Source of the DNA: Nocardioides lijunqiniae
GTDB taxonomy: Bacteria; Actinomycetota; Actinomycetes; Propionibacteriales; Nocardioidaceae
DNA: 64,000 nt
Assembly (NCBI RefSeq): GCF_015024225.1
Contig: NZ_JACJGM010000015.1
Span: 94,136-158,135 of the forward strand
Direction: 5' to 3'
Below are positions 33,075-42,129 of this stretch, piece after piece. A program made the position numbers and the translations under genes. A model generated the notes under the pieces. It was not told the origin of the DNA and ran no database searches. It saw only the letters and a list, made by a program, of their open reading frames with translations. Within the stretch, counting starts at the first letter, position 1, and each line of letters starts with the position of its first letter.

Positions 33075-36000
33075 TCACAGTGGGGGCCGGACGGGTTGGG
33101 CGCAGGCACCGACCTGCGCGTCGAGTGCCTCGTCGTAGCTCTGCACGGTCGGCGCCCCGGCATTGCGGTTCTGCACGTACGTCGCCAGGTTGCCGGCGTT
33201 GCCGTCGAAGCCGGGCAGGCGCAGCTGGGCGTCGAAGCGCTCGGAGAACGCGATGTCCGGGGCGACGAAGCCGGCGGGGCCGGTGCCGGTGCCGACGAAG
33301 GAGTTCTCGAGCGTCCCTGGCCCACCGATGTCGGCACACACGACCGCGTTGTCGGTGCCCAGCGAGCCGGCGCCGACGAAGATGCCCTCCCAGACGTCGC
33401 TGCGTCCGGGAGCGCTCAGCACGTTGCCGGTGAGCGTGACCGCGACCTCGGCCGTGCCGCCGCTGCCGTCCAGCGCCCGCACCAGGATGCCCTCCTGCGC
33501 GAAGGCGCGGATCGTGTTGTCGCGGACCGCGAACCGGGCGTCCCCGTCGCCCGCCGCCCGCAGCACCAGGCCGGCGCCCTGGGCTGAGTCGGAGGAGGCG
33601 GTTGCGTCTCCGATCCGGTTGCCGGTGACGGTCGCGTCGATCCGGGCAGCCGACGTGGACCCGGCGAGCGGGTTGATGACGACAGCGCTCCCGTTGGTCC
33701 CCGTGATGTCGTTGCCGTTGATGAGCACCGTGGTCTGCGCCTCGGCCGTCGGGGTCACCACGATGCCCGGTTGCCCGGACACGGCGCCGGCGTTGCCTCC
33801 GGTCACGGTGCTTCCCGACATGGTGAGGGTCATCGTCGGGCTGCCGCCGGTGTTCGCCAGCAGGAAGCCGGCATCCCGGTTGGCCGCGAACGTGCTCGAC
33901 CTGACCGTGGTGTTCACCGTCGCGTCGCCGTCGGGCCGGACCTCCAGGCCATGGGCGCCGAACGCGGTCGAGCTGCTCGAGAACGTGGACCCGGTGACCG
34001 CCAGCGAGGTCGTGGACCCGGAGTCGTTGGCGACCCGGGCGTTGGTCTCGGCCGACCCGGTCACCACCGTGTCGGTGACCGTCACGGCTCCGCTGACGTT
34101 GGCATAGTCCAGGCCACGCTCGGAGACGGCGTTGCCGTTGCCGGACACCAAGGCGCCCACGAGCGCCAGGCCGGTGACGCTCGTCGCCCGGATCCCGTCG
34201 TCGGCGCCGCCCGACACCCGGAGGCCGGTGAGGCTCGTGCCGCCGGGGACATCCGTGAGCAACACGCCAGGTCCCGTGGAGCCCTGGATCGTGCCGCCCG
34301 TGCAGGTGGGTGCGGCGGTCGTGCACCCGCCACCGCTGCCGGTGACGACGAGCCGGCCGCCGGCGTTGGTGGTGGAGGTGAGCACGATGCCGCTCGAGGC
34401 ACCGTCGGAGGAGATGGTGCGGAAGGTCAGGTCGTCGTCGTGGATGGTCACGCCGGCGACGAGGAGCGCCGTGCCGGACCCGGTGCGCACGGTGTTGTCG
34501 TTCCCGGTGACGGCCAGCGCCCCGCCGCCGCTCGCGGTGAGGGCGTCGGCCGTGCCGGTGGAGAGGCTGATGCCGCCGTCGAAGCGCACCGTGGAGCCGG
34601 CGTTGTTCGTCAGCACGATCCCTGAGCCGGACGCGTTGTCGCCGTCCGAGATGGCACCGTTGAAGTCCTTGGTGCCGCCCGAGGCGTTCTGCACGCGCAC
34701 GAGCCGGCCGACGTCATCGGTGATCGCGCCGCCGAAGGTGACGTTCGCCGAGCCACCGTCGAGGTCCACGTCCACCGCGGCGGCGTTGCTGATCACGCTC
34801 TGCGCGTTGGCGGTGAAGCTGCCTACGCCGTTCCCGGTCAGGCTGATGCCGTCGGACGCGCTGTCGGTGGAGTCGACGTCGTCGAGGTCGAGGCTGACCA
34901 CCGTCGTCCCCGAGACGTCGACGGCCGGACCACCCGTGGCGGACACGTTGTCGGTGCCGTCCGCGGCGACGGTCACCGAGCCGGCGTTCGTGAGGCTCAG
35001 CGCCGGCTCCGCCCCGGACGTCGTGGTGAGGCTGAGGTCGGTCCCCGTGCCGTCACCGAGCACGGTGCTGCCGGTGGTCGAGCTCATCCGCACACCGCCG
35101 GTCCCCGATCCCGTCACCACGACCTCGTCGACGTGGCTCGTGCCCATCGCGGTGCCGCTCGCGTCGAGTGCCGGCGCGCCCGCGGAGGTGAGGGAGACGA
35201 CGCCGGTGTCGCCTCCGAAGTCGACGGTGCCGGCGTTGACGAGCAGCACGCCCGTGGACGCGTTGTCGACCACGAGGTCGCTCACCGACCAGGCGCCGCT
35301 GGTCCCGTTGAGCTCGAGGCCGGGCTGGCTGCCGGCCGCCCCGGAGTCGACGATCCGGACGTCGTCGATCACCCCGGCGACGTCGCCGCCGCCACCGGCG
35401 ATGCCGCCGGCGCCCAGCGGGTCGATCCGGAGCCCGGTCACGGTGTTGCCCGACGCGAGCGAGACCACGTCGGCGTCGTAGTCGGTGAGGGTGGGACGCG
35501 CGTCCGGGACGCCCGACCAGAGCAGGTCGTCGCCGACGACCAGGTCGCCGGCCTGACCCACGAGGCGCTGGCCGTCCTCGAGGTCGAATCCGGCACCGTA
35601 GCCGTTCGACGTGCCGTCCCCGACGAAGACGAAGACGCTGTCGCCCGCTGACGAGGCGGCCTCGGCTTCGGCCAGGCTCACGAACGGCTCGGATGACGTG
35701 CCGCCGCCGTCCTCGGCTCTGTTGGAGACGTACCAGACGCAGCCGATGGTCGAGATGGTCACGCGACCCACGTCCGTGCCGGCCGTCGGCGACGCCTCGT
35801 CACGGACCGTGTAGTCGAAGAAGTCACTGCGGTCCTGGCAGCTGGCCCCGGGCGCCGGGTGGAACGTGAAGTCGCCGTCGCTCTCGAGCACGACGCTGCC
35901 ACCGTCGTCGGTCTCGACGGTGGCAGCTACCACCGCGAGGGCGCCGGGACCGTCCTGGTCGGTGTCGCCGGCCAGGATGGCGCCGCTGATCGACTTCTTC

Positions 36001-39000
36001 GGGCCGGCGAGGGCCGGCGCCCCGTCGATCGGGTCGTTGACGACCAGGGCGGTGTTGCCGACCGCCGCGAGGGCACCGGTGAATGTCTCGTCGTCGGCCA
36101 CCGGGGCGTCGTTGACGCACGTGACGGTCAGGGACACCGTCGCCGTGGCGGCGCCGACGCCGGCGAGGGTGTAGTCGAAGTAGTCCTGGCCGCAGCGGTC
36201 GGCGTCGGGCACGTACGTCAGGCCCGTGCCGCCGCCGCTCACCACGACGGTGCCGTGAGCGGGGTCGGTCGCGGACGCGACCAGCAGCGGGTCGTCGGGG
36301 TCGCTGTCGTTGGCCAGCACGTCGACCGTGCTCACCCCGGCGTCCTCGATCAGCGTGTCGGCGTCGTCGACCGCGACCGGAGCGTCGTCGACGGCGAGCA
36401 CCGCGACCTCGATCGAGTCCGACGGGGCGAACCCGTCGACGGTCAGGGTGAAGGTCACGGTCCGCGTCGCGGCCGCGGGGTCGTCGCTGGAGTTCGCGTA
36501 GGTCACGGCGGTCAGCGCCGCGGCGTACTCCGCGGCGGTGCCGGGGCCGGCGAGCGCGACGGAGCCGGCGGGTCCCGTCGTCCGGACGATGCCGTCCTCG
36601 GGGTCGTTGTCGACCCAACCCAGGACGTCCTGGGCGCCGGCGAGGCCGTCGGTGATCTCGGCCAGGGCGCCGCTCAACGCCAGGCCGTCGGGGTTCACGA
36701 TCGCCAGGCCGCCGTCCACGACGACCGGCACGTCGTTCTCGACGTAGGTGGTGGGACCGTCGGAAGCGTCGATCGAGACCGGGTCAGCCACGCAGTCGAC
36801 CGCGACGCTCACGGTCGCGGTCGAGCCGCCGACGAGGGTGTACGTGAAGGTGTCGGGCCCGTCTGGGGACCCGGAGCTGCAGTAGCCACCGACGGGCTCG
36901 TAGGTCAGCTGCTCACCGTCGTCGATGACGACGACCTCGCCGTGGCTCGCCTGGGTCACCGACGCGATGACCCGGGGACCGCCGTCGACGTCGGTGTCGT
37001 TGCTGAGCACGTAGATGGACGTCGGTCCCGCGTCCTCGCTCAGCGCCGCCGCGTCGTCGACCGCCACCGGCGCGTCGTCCACGCAGTTGACGGTCACGCG
37101 CACGGTCGCCGTCGAGCCGCCGTCGAGCGTGTAGCCGAACGTGTCCGGCTGCGAGCTGTCGCAGTAGTCGGGGGCGGGGACGTAGGTCAGGCCGGCGCCG
37201 CCACCGGTCACCTGCGTGGTCCCGTGGTCGGGCTGGGTCACCGACGCGACGGCCCGGGGGCCTCCGTCGATGTCCGTGTCGTTGGCGAGCACGTCGATCG
37301 TGGTGGGTGCGTCGTCCTCATCCACGCTCGCGTCGTCGTCGACCGCCACGGGCGCGTCGTCGACGCACGTCACCGTGACCGTCACGGTCGCGGTCGCGGC
37401 GCCGAGGAGGGTGTAGGTGAACTCGTCGGTCCCGCAGTAGTGGGCGTCCGGCGTGTACGTCAGCCAGCCACCGCCCCCCATGACCGCCACGGCGCCGTGC
37501 TCCGCCTGCGTCACCGACTCCACCGACAGCGACTCGTCGTCGACGTCGGTGTCGTTGACCAGCACGTCGACCGATCTCACCGGGTCGTCCTCGCTCATCG
37601 CCACGGCGTCGTCCACCGCCACCGGAGCGTCGTCGACGCAGGTCACCGTGACGCTGACGGTCGCGGTCGAGCCCCGGTTGAGCGTGTAGGTGAGGTCGTC
37701 GGTCCCGCAGTGGTCCGCGTCCGGTGCGTAGGTCAGTCCGCTCCCGTCCCCGGCGACCACCACGGTGCCGTGACCGGGCTGGGTCACCGAGGCGACCAGC
37801 AGCGGGCCCCCGTCGGGGTCGCTGTCGTTGTCCAGCACGTCGATCGGCGCCGCAGGGTCGTCCTCGGTCACCGTGGCCGCGTCGTCGACGGCCACCGGCG
37901 CCTCGTCGCAGACGACGGTGACGGAGACGGTGGCGGTCGACCCGCCGTTGAGCTCGTAGGTGAGCTCCTCGGCACCGCACGTCGCGTCGGGCGGCGTGAA
38001 GCGCACCGCCGAACCTCCGGCGACCACCTCCACGACGCCGCGCTCCGGCTGGGTGACTGAGACCACGGCGAGCGTGCCGCCGTCGCCGTCGGTGTCGTTG
38101 GCCAGCACGTCGACGGTGACGGTCGCGGCGCCCTGCAGGACGCTGGTGGTGTCGTCGACCGCGACGGGTGCGTCGTCCACGCAGGTCACGGTCACGGCCA
38201 CGGTGGCCGCGGAGCCGCCGGGCGTCAGCGTGTAGGTGAAGGCGTCCGGCTCGGCGTCGTCGCAGTAGTCGCCGTCGGGGGCGTAGGTCAGACCTGTGCC
38301 GTCGCCGGTGACGACGACGGTCCCGCGGTCGGGCTGGGTGACGGAGCCGATCGTGAGCGGGTCGTCGTCGGCGTCGTCGTCGTTGGCGAGCACCGGGATC
38401 GCGGTCGCGGGGGCGTCCTCCTCCAGCTCGGCGACGTCGTCGCGCGCGGTGGGCGGGTCCGCGACGCACGTGACGTCGACGCTCACGCGGCCGACGTCAC
38501 TGCCGCCCCGGCCGTCGGAGACCGTGTAGTCGAAGCCGGCGGCGACCGGCTCGCACCGGTCTGCGGCCGGCGTGAACGCGATCGAGCCCTGGACCAGCGC
38601 GACCGCACCGCCCGAGGCGTTCCCGACCGAGACCAGGGCGAGGGGGTCGCCGTCGGCGTCGGTGTCGTTGGCCAGAGGACTCCCGGCGCCGGAGATCGGC
38701 AGGGTCAGTGTCTCGTCCTCGTCGGTCTCGACGACGTCGTCGAAGGCCACGGGGGCGGCGTTCTCGGTCACGTCGCGCACGGTGACCGTGAGGACCTTGT
38801 CCAGCCGGAGACCGGTCGAGTCCGTGGCCCGGACCCGGACCGAGAGCTGGGCGTCGCTCTCGAAGTCGAGGACGGAGCGGGTGCGCAGCGTCCGTCCCAC
38901 CACGGCGAAGCGGGCGTTGTCGGTGCCACCGGAGCCGGCCACCAGCTGGTACCCGTGGCTGTCGCCGCGGTCGGGGTCCGTCGCGGCCAGGCTGCCCACG

Positions 39001-39509
39001 AGGGTGCCCACCGGCGAGTTCTCGGCCACCGTCCTCGGGCTCAGCGAGACGCTGGTGGGGGGCCGCAGCTGGTTGGCTCGCTCGCAGTCCTTGCGTACGA
39101 CGTCGCGCGGGTCGGCGGTCACCTTGTCGGCGCCCGCGCCGCAGCTGACGGCGTCACGAGCCGCGCCGCCGTCCCGCGCGACGACGGTGTCGGCGCCGGA
39201 GCCACCCACGAAGGAGTCGTTGCCCGGCCCACCCGTCAGCTTGTCCTTGCCGGGACCGCCGTCGAGCACGTCGTTGCCGCCCCTGCCGATCAGGCGGTCG
39301 TTCCCGCCACGACCACAGATCACGTCCCGCCGCGACGTGCCCCGGAGCACGTCGTTGCCTGCCGTGCCGGTGATGGTGCAGCGCGGCGCGGCCTCTGCGG
39401 CGACGCCCAGACCGGGCGCCACGACTAGGACCGTGGCCACCAGGGCGGCGCTCGCCAGGAAGGACCAGCAGCGACGCGTCCACGGGGCGGGCGCAGGGGG
39501 CTGGGTCAC
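33075..39509 (-). CDS. Giant secreted adhesin-like protein (RTX, cadherin-like repeats, beta-helix)
   Basis: A 2,144-residue exported protein. A GTG start with GAGGAG 8 nt upstream gives a signal peptide to about residue 40. Residues 45-110 carry RTX-like nonapeptides (GGNDRLIGR, GGNDVLDGG). A cadherin-type domain (about 150-250, SVSLSPRTVAENSPVG) follows. Residues about 253-1256 hold nine cadherin-like repeats, each starting near APVAVDD and containing VLANDTD and SVTQP. Most have one Cys near the YC/HCG position and one in the closing TCV, suggesting a disulfide per repeat. A distinct domain interrupts them at about 906-1040. The last 890 residues form a parallel beta-helix of short Val/Thr/Asn-rich coils. 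There is no LPXTG or membrane anchor. It is the first gene of the collar operon. Confidence 0.85.
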   Translation of the reverse strand: MTQPPAPAPWTRRCWSFLASAALVATVLVVAPGLGVAAEAAPRCTITGTAGNDVLRGTSRRDVICGRGGNDRLIGRGGNDVLDGGPGKDKLTGGPGNDSFVGGSGADTVVARDGGAARDAVSCGAGADKVTADPRDVVRKDCERANQLRPPTSVSLSPRTVAENSPVGTLVGSLAATDPDRGDSHGYQLVAGSGGTDNARFAVVGRTLRTRSVLDFESDAQLSVRVRATDSTGLRLDKVLTVTVRDVTENAAPVAFDDVVETDEDETLTLPISGAGSPLANDTDADGDPLALVSVGNASGGAVALVQGSIAFTPAADRCEPVAAGFDYTVSDGRGGSDVGRVSVDVTCVADPPTARDDVAELEEDAPATAIPVLANDDDADDDPLTIGSVTQPDRGTVVVTGDGTGLTYAPDGDYCDDAEPDAFTYTLTPGGSAATVAVTVTCVDDAPVAVDDTTSVLQGAATVTVDVLANDTDGDGGTLAVVSVTQPERGVVEVVAGGSAVRFTPPDATCGAEELTYELNGGSTATVSVTVVCDEAPVAVDDAATVTEDDPAAPIDVLDNDSDPDGGPLLVASVTQPGHGTVVVAGDGSGLTYAPDADHCGTDDLTYTLNRGSTATVSVTVTCVDDAPVAVDDAVAMSEDDPVRSVDVLVNDTDVDDESLSVESVTQAEHGAVAVMGGGGWLTYTPDAHYCGTDEFTYTLLGAATATVTVTVTCVDDAPVAVDDDASVDEDDAPTTIDVLANDTDIDGGPRAVASVTQPDHGTTQVTGGGAGLTYVPAPDYCDSSQPDTFGYTLDGGSTATVRVTVNCVDDAPVAVDDAAALSEDAGPTSIYVLSNDTDVDGGPRVIASVTQASHGEVVVIDDGEQLTYEPVGGYCSSGSPDGPDTFTYTLVGGSTATVSVAVDCVADPVSIDASDGPTTYVENDVPVVVDGGLAIVNPDGLALSGALAEITDGLAGAQDVLGWVDNDPEDGIVRTTGPAGSVALAGPGTAAEYAAALTAVTYANSSDDPAAATRTVTFTLTVDGFAPSDSIEVAVLAVDDAPVAVDDADTLIEDAGVSTVDVLANDSDPDDPLLVASATDPAHGTVVVSGGGTGLTYVPDADRCGQDYFDYTLAGVGAATATVSLTVTCVNDAPVADDETFTGALAAVGNTALVVNDPIDGAPALAGPKKSISGAILAGDTDQDGPGALAVVAATVETDDGGSVVLESDGDFTFHPAPGASCQDRSDFFDYTVRDEASPTAGTDVGRVTISTIGCVWYVSNRAEDGGGTSSEPFVSLAEAEAASSAGDSVFVFVGDGTSNGYGAGFDLEDGQRLVGQAGDLVVGDDLLWSGVPDARPTLTDYDADVVSLASGNTVTGLRIDPLGAGGIAGGGGDVAGVIDDVRIVDSGAAGSQPGLELNGTSGAWSVSDLVVDNASTGVLLVNAGTVDFGGDTGVVSLTSAGAPALDASGTAMGTSHVDEVVVTGSGTGGVRMSSTTGSTVLGDGTGTDLSLTTTSGAEPALSLTNAGSVTVAADGTDNVSATGGPAVDVSGTTVVSLDLDDVDSTDSASDGISLTGNGVGSFTANAQSVISNAAAVDVDLDGGSANVTFGGAITDDVGRLVRVQNASGGTKDFNGAISDGDNASGSGIVLTNNAGSTVRFDGGISLSTGTADALTASGGGALAVTGNDNTVRTGSGTALLVAGVTIHDDDLTFRTISSDGASSGIVLTSTTNAGGRLVVTGSGGGCTTAAPTCTGGTIQGSTGPGVLLTDVPGGTSLTGLRVSGGADDGIRATSVTGLALVGALVSGNGNAVSERGLDYANVSGAVTVTDTVVTGSAETNARVANDSGSTTSLAVTGSTFSSSSTAFGAHGLEVRPDGDATVNTTVRSSTFAANRDAGFLLANTGGSPTMTLTMSGSTVTGGNAGAVSGQPGIVVTPTAEAQTTVLINGNDITGTNGSAVVINPLAGSTSAARIDATVTGNRIGDATASSDSAQGAGLVLRAAGDGDARFAVRDNTIRAFAQEGILVRALDGSGGTAEVAVTLTGNVLSAPGRSDVWEGIFVGAGSLGTDNAVVCADIGGPGTLENSFVGTGTGPAGFVAPDIAFSERFDAQLRLPGFDGNAGNLATYVQNRNAGAPTVQSYDEALDAQVGACAQPVRPPL

Positions 39510-39641
39510 GTGCGTGCTCCTCGGGAAGGCAGGGGTCCCGCCGATCCGCGCGCGCGAGCAGCATCGAGCCATGGCAGATCCGGGGGAGTCGAAGCGTGGC
39601 ACAGGCGTCGGACCGGCCGCAGCAGAACGATCGTTCTCGAA

Positions 39642-39977
39642 TCAGCCCAGTGGCAGATAGGGCGTGAGGTCGGCCCGTTCGCCGCTGGCGCGGACCCGGC
39701 CCGCGGACTCCGCGTCCTGCCAGGTGAGCTCGCCGGTGGCGAGCGCGACCCAGGTCGGGGCGTCCATCTCGACGACGGCTGGCGGGGTGCCACGCGTGTG
39801 GCGCACGCCGGGGATCACCTGCACGGCGGCGTACGGCGGGACGCGGACCTCCACGGAGTGGCCGGGGGCGCGCTGCTCGAGCACGGCCATGAAGTGCTTG
39901 GTCAGGGCGCGGTGGTCCACGGCCTCGAGGGCGGCGGCGAGCTCGTCGGGCGCGAGGACCCGGATGCGGGGGGGCAT
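39642..39977 (-). CDS. SCP_3 (sterol carrier-like) family protein
   Basis: A 111-residue protein with VPPYAAVQVIPGVRHTRGTP, TWVALATGELTWQDA and RVRASGERADLTPYLPLG, the conserved pattern of the small actinobacterial SCP_3 family. The ATG overlaps the stop of the upstream regulator by one base (TGATG). The lipid-carrier role is inferred from fold family only; it may be a general small-molecule-binding protein. Confidence 0.8.
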   Translation of the reverse strand: MPPRIRVLAPDELAAALEAVDHRALTKHFMAVLEQRAPGHSVEVRVPPYAAVQVIPGVRHTRGTPPAVVEMDAPTWVALATGELTWQDAESAGRVRASGERADLTPYLPLG

Positions 39978-40552
39978 CAGTCCTCCGTGACGTCGGGGTA
40001 GGGCTGGAGCACGGAGTACAGCAGGTAGGTGCGGCGGTCCTCGACAGCACCGTCGGATCGGGTGCGCTCGGCCCATCCCTCCACCATTCGGCCCAGCTCG
40101 AGGCTGAGCTCGCGCGCCTCGTCCTTGGTCAGCTTGAGGCTGTGCTCGCTGGTCGAGCGGTAGGTGTCGGGGTCCCGCTCGTCGGTGAGCGCGCTGTCGA
40201 CGACGTGGTGGGCCCAGCCCTGCACGGAGCGCCGGAAGACCCGCGCCGCCTCCTTGCCGCCGGGAGCGGCCTCGATGGCGCCGAGGTTGACGTCCAGCTC
40301 GCCGTCGCCCGAGAGCCGCCACACGCGGTCGCGCCGGTCGCGGGCCGCGGCGGCGTCCTCCTGGATCAGTCCGTACTTGGCCAGCTGACGCAGGTGGAAG
40401 CTCGCCCGGTTGGCCGGGATGCCGAGCTCGCGGGCGATGTCTGCGGCCCGCAGCGGGCCGGCGGCGCCGAGCTCGCCGAGGATCCGGTTGCGGGTCGGGT
40501 GGGCGATGGCCCGCAGCACGATCGGGTCGTGCGCGGCCTGCTTCTCGGTCAC
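39977..40552 (-). CDS. ArsR-like winged-helix transcriptional regulator
   Basis: A 191-residue regulator with an N-terminal winged helix (LRAIAHPTRNRILGELGAAG, IARELGIPANRASFHLRQLA) and a longer C-terminal domain of unknown ligand. The start is GTG. It diverges from the MFS exporter with 67 nt between starts and a pair of 8-bp direct repeats between them, so it probably controls that exporter and itself. Confidence 0.85.
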   Translation of the reverse strand: MTEKQAAHDPIVLRAIAHPTRNRILGELGAAGPLRAADIARELGIPANRASFHLRQLAKYGLIQEDAAAARDRRDRVWRLSGDGELDVNLGAIEAAPGGKEAARVFRRSVQGWAHHVVDSALTDERDPDTYRSTSEHSLKLTKDEARELSLELGRMVEGWAERTRSDGAVEDRRTYLLYSVLQPYPDVTED

Positions 40553-40582
40553 GGCACCACCCTAGCAAATTCCGCACGTCCT

Positions 40583-40604
40583 ATTGCGCAACATGTATTG
40601 CGCA
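40583..40604. promoter_or_regulatory. Candidate operator: ATTGCGCA direct repeat
   Basis: ATTGCGCA occurs at 40583-40590 and 40597-40604, a 14-nt period. Each copy contains the palindrome TGCGCA, and the whole is close to an inverted repeat. It lies between the divergent regulator and MFS gene, 16 nt before the MFS start. Confidence 0.5.
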
Positions 40605-40619
40605 TGTGATGCTGCGGAT

Positions 40620-41918
40620 ATGACCGACTACCGCGCCCTCACCCGCAACCGCGACTTCACCGCCCTCTGGGTCGGCCAGACGGTCAGCGAGCTCGGCAGC
40701 CAGGTGAGCATGTTCGTCTTCCCGCTGGTGGCCTACGCGACCACCGGCTCCGCCCTGCACGCCGCCGCAGCCGAGGCGCTGTTCCTGGGCGGGATGGCCG
40801 CCGCGCTGCTGCCGGCCGGCGTGCTCGCCGACCGGGTCGACCGGCGCCGGCTCATGCGCGCCGCGAGCGCGAGCGGGGTCGTCCTCTACGCCTCGCTCGC
40901 CGTCGCGGGAGCGCTCGGGGCGATGACGCTCCCCCACCTGTTCGCCGTCGCGCTGCTGACCGGGGTGGCCGCCGGCGTCTTCTCCCCCTCCGAGATGGCG
41001 GCGGTGCGAGCCGTCGTGCCTCGCGAGGACCTGCCCACCGCGCTCTCGCAGAACCAGGCCCGCCAGCACGTCGCGCACCTGGTCGGCGCGCCGGTCGGCG
41101 GCCTGCTCTACGCGGCGGCGCGGTGGCTGCCGTTCGCCGTCGACGCGGCGAGCTTCGCGCTGTCATGGGTGCTGCTCGGCCGGATCAAGGCCGACCTCAG
41201 CCCGCCGTCGTACGACGGTCCGCGCCGGGGCGCGCTGGCCGACCTGCGCCAGGGCATCGGCTTCCTCGCGCGGCACCCGTTCTTCCGCGTGCTCACGGCC
41301 TGGGCGGCGCTGTCGAACCTCGTGGTCAACGCGCTGTTCTTCCTGGCGGTGCTGCGCCTGATCCAGGGCGGCTACCCACCGGTGGCGATCGCGCTGGTCT
41401 CCACCGCCGGCGGGGTGTGCGGCATCCTCGGGGCGGTCGCCGCCCCCTGGCTGATCGAGCGGCTGCCGACGGGGCGCCTCACCGTGGTCGTGGCGTGGAG
41501 CTTCGTGCCCCTGAGCGTGCCGATGATCTTCGTCAACCACCCGGCAGTGGTGGCAGTCGCGGTCTCGGTCGGCATCTTCCTCAACCCCGCGGGCAACGCC
41601 GGCATCCAGTCCTACCGGATCTCGATCACCCCACCCGAGCTGCTGGGCCGGACCCAGTCGGCCGCCCAGTTCGTGTCGATGTCGGCGATGCCGCTGGCCC
41701 CCGTCGTCGCCGGGCTGACCCTCGCGGCGTGGGGCGGACCCGCCGCCACCGCGACCATCACCGTCCTGTGCGCGCTCGTGGCGCTGGTGCCGACCACGAG
41801 CCGCGCCGTGCGCTCGGTCCCGCGGCCGGCGCAGTGGGCCTCAGCAGGCGGTGTCGGCGCGGTCGGCGAAGACGCCGGCAGCGCCCGGCTGCCGTCGCCG
41901 GACCGGACGGCCGCCTGA
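40620..41918 (+). CDS. MFS transporter
   Basis: A 432-residue major facilitator protein with about 12 hydrophobic segments. It starts MTDYRALTRNRDFTALWVGQ, typical of the EntS-like MFS_3 exporters, and has LADRVDRRRLMRA in the loop after helix 2. The substrate is not evident. It is divergent from the ArsR-like regulator, fitting an inducible efflux pump. Confidence 0.87.
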   Translation: MTDYRALTRNRDFTALWVGQTVSELGSQVSMFVFPLVAYATTGSALHAAAAEALFLGGMAAALLPAGVLADRVDRRRLMRAASASGVVLYASLAVAGALGAMTLPHLFAVALLTGVAAGVFSPSEMAAVRAVVPREDLPTALSQNQARQHVAHLVGAPVGGLLYAAARWLPFAVDAASFALSWVLLGRIKADLSPPSYDGPRRGALADLRQGIGFLARHPFFRVLTAWAALSNLVVNALFFLAVLRLIQGGYPPVAIALVSTAGGVCGILGAVAAPWLIERLPTGRLTVVVAWSFVPLSVPMIFVNHPAVVAVAVSVGIFLNPAGNAGIQSYRISITPPELLGRTQSAAQFVSMSAMPLAPVVAGLTLAAWGGPAATATITVLCALVALVPTTSRAVRSVPRPAQWASAGGVGAVGEDAGSARLPSPDRTAA

Positions 41919-42129
41919 CGTCGCGGTCGACCCACCGGCTCACGATCGAGCTGCCGCTTGGCTCATTTCGCCCGGTTGCCGTCTGCTGGCCGGGTAAGAG
42001 GGCTCCTACGTTCACCAACGGACGGTCGTCTCTTGAACGCGTCGCATGGTCTCGGAGGCATACGTCGTTCCCGTCCGCGCGCTTGCTTTGCCGCGGTGAG
42101 GCATACACACGACAGAGGAAACCATCCTG

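Noticed and set aside
35859..38060. A 733-codon plus-strand open frame with repeated Val/Asp/His-rich segments
   Set aside because: It mirrors the cadherin-like repeats of the real minus-strand gene; the apparent repeats are antisense shadows.
36100..38700. Regularly spaced similar DNA segments that could suggest a CRISPR or satellite array
   Set aside because: The period is near 270 bp, the units are diverged, and they are in frame within one protein, so they encode tandem domains.
39510..39602. An upstream start for the giant surface protein at 39602
   Set aside because: It would place 31 residues before the signal peptide; the GTG at 39509 has a good ribosome-binding site and begins a normal export signal.
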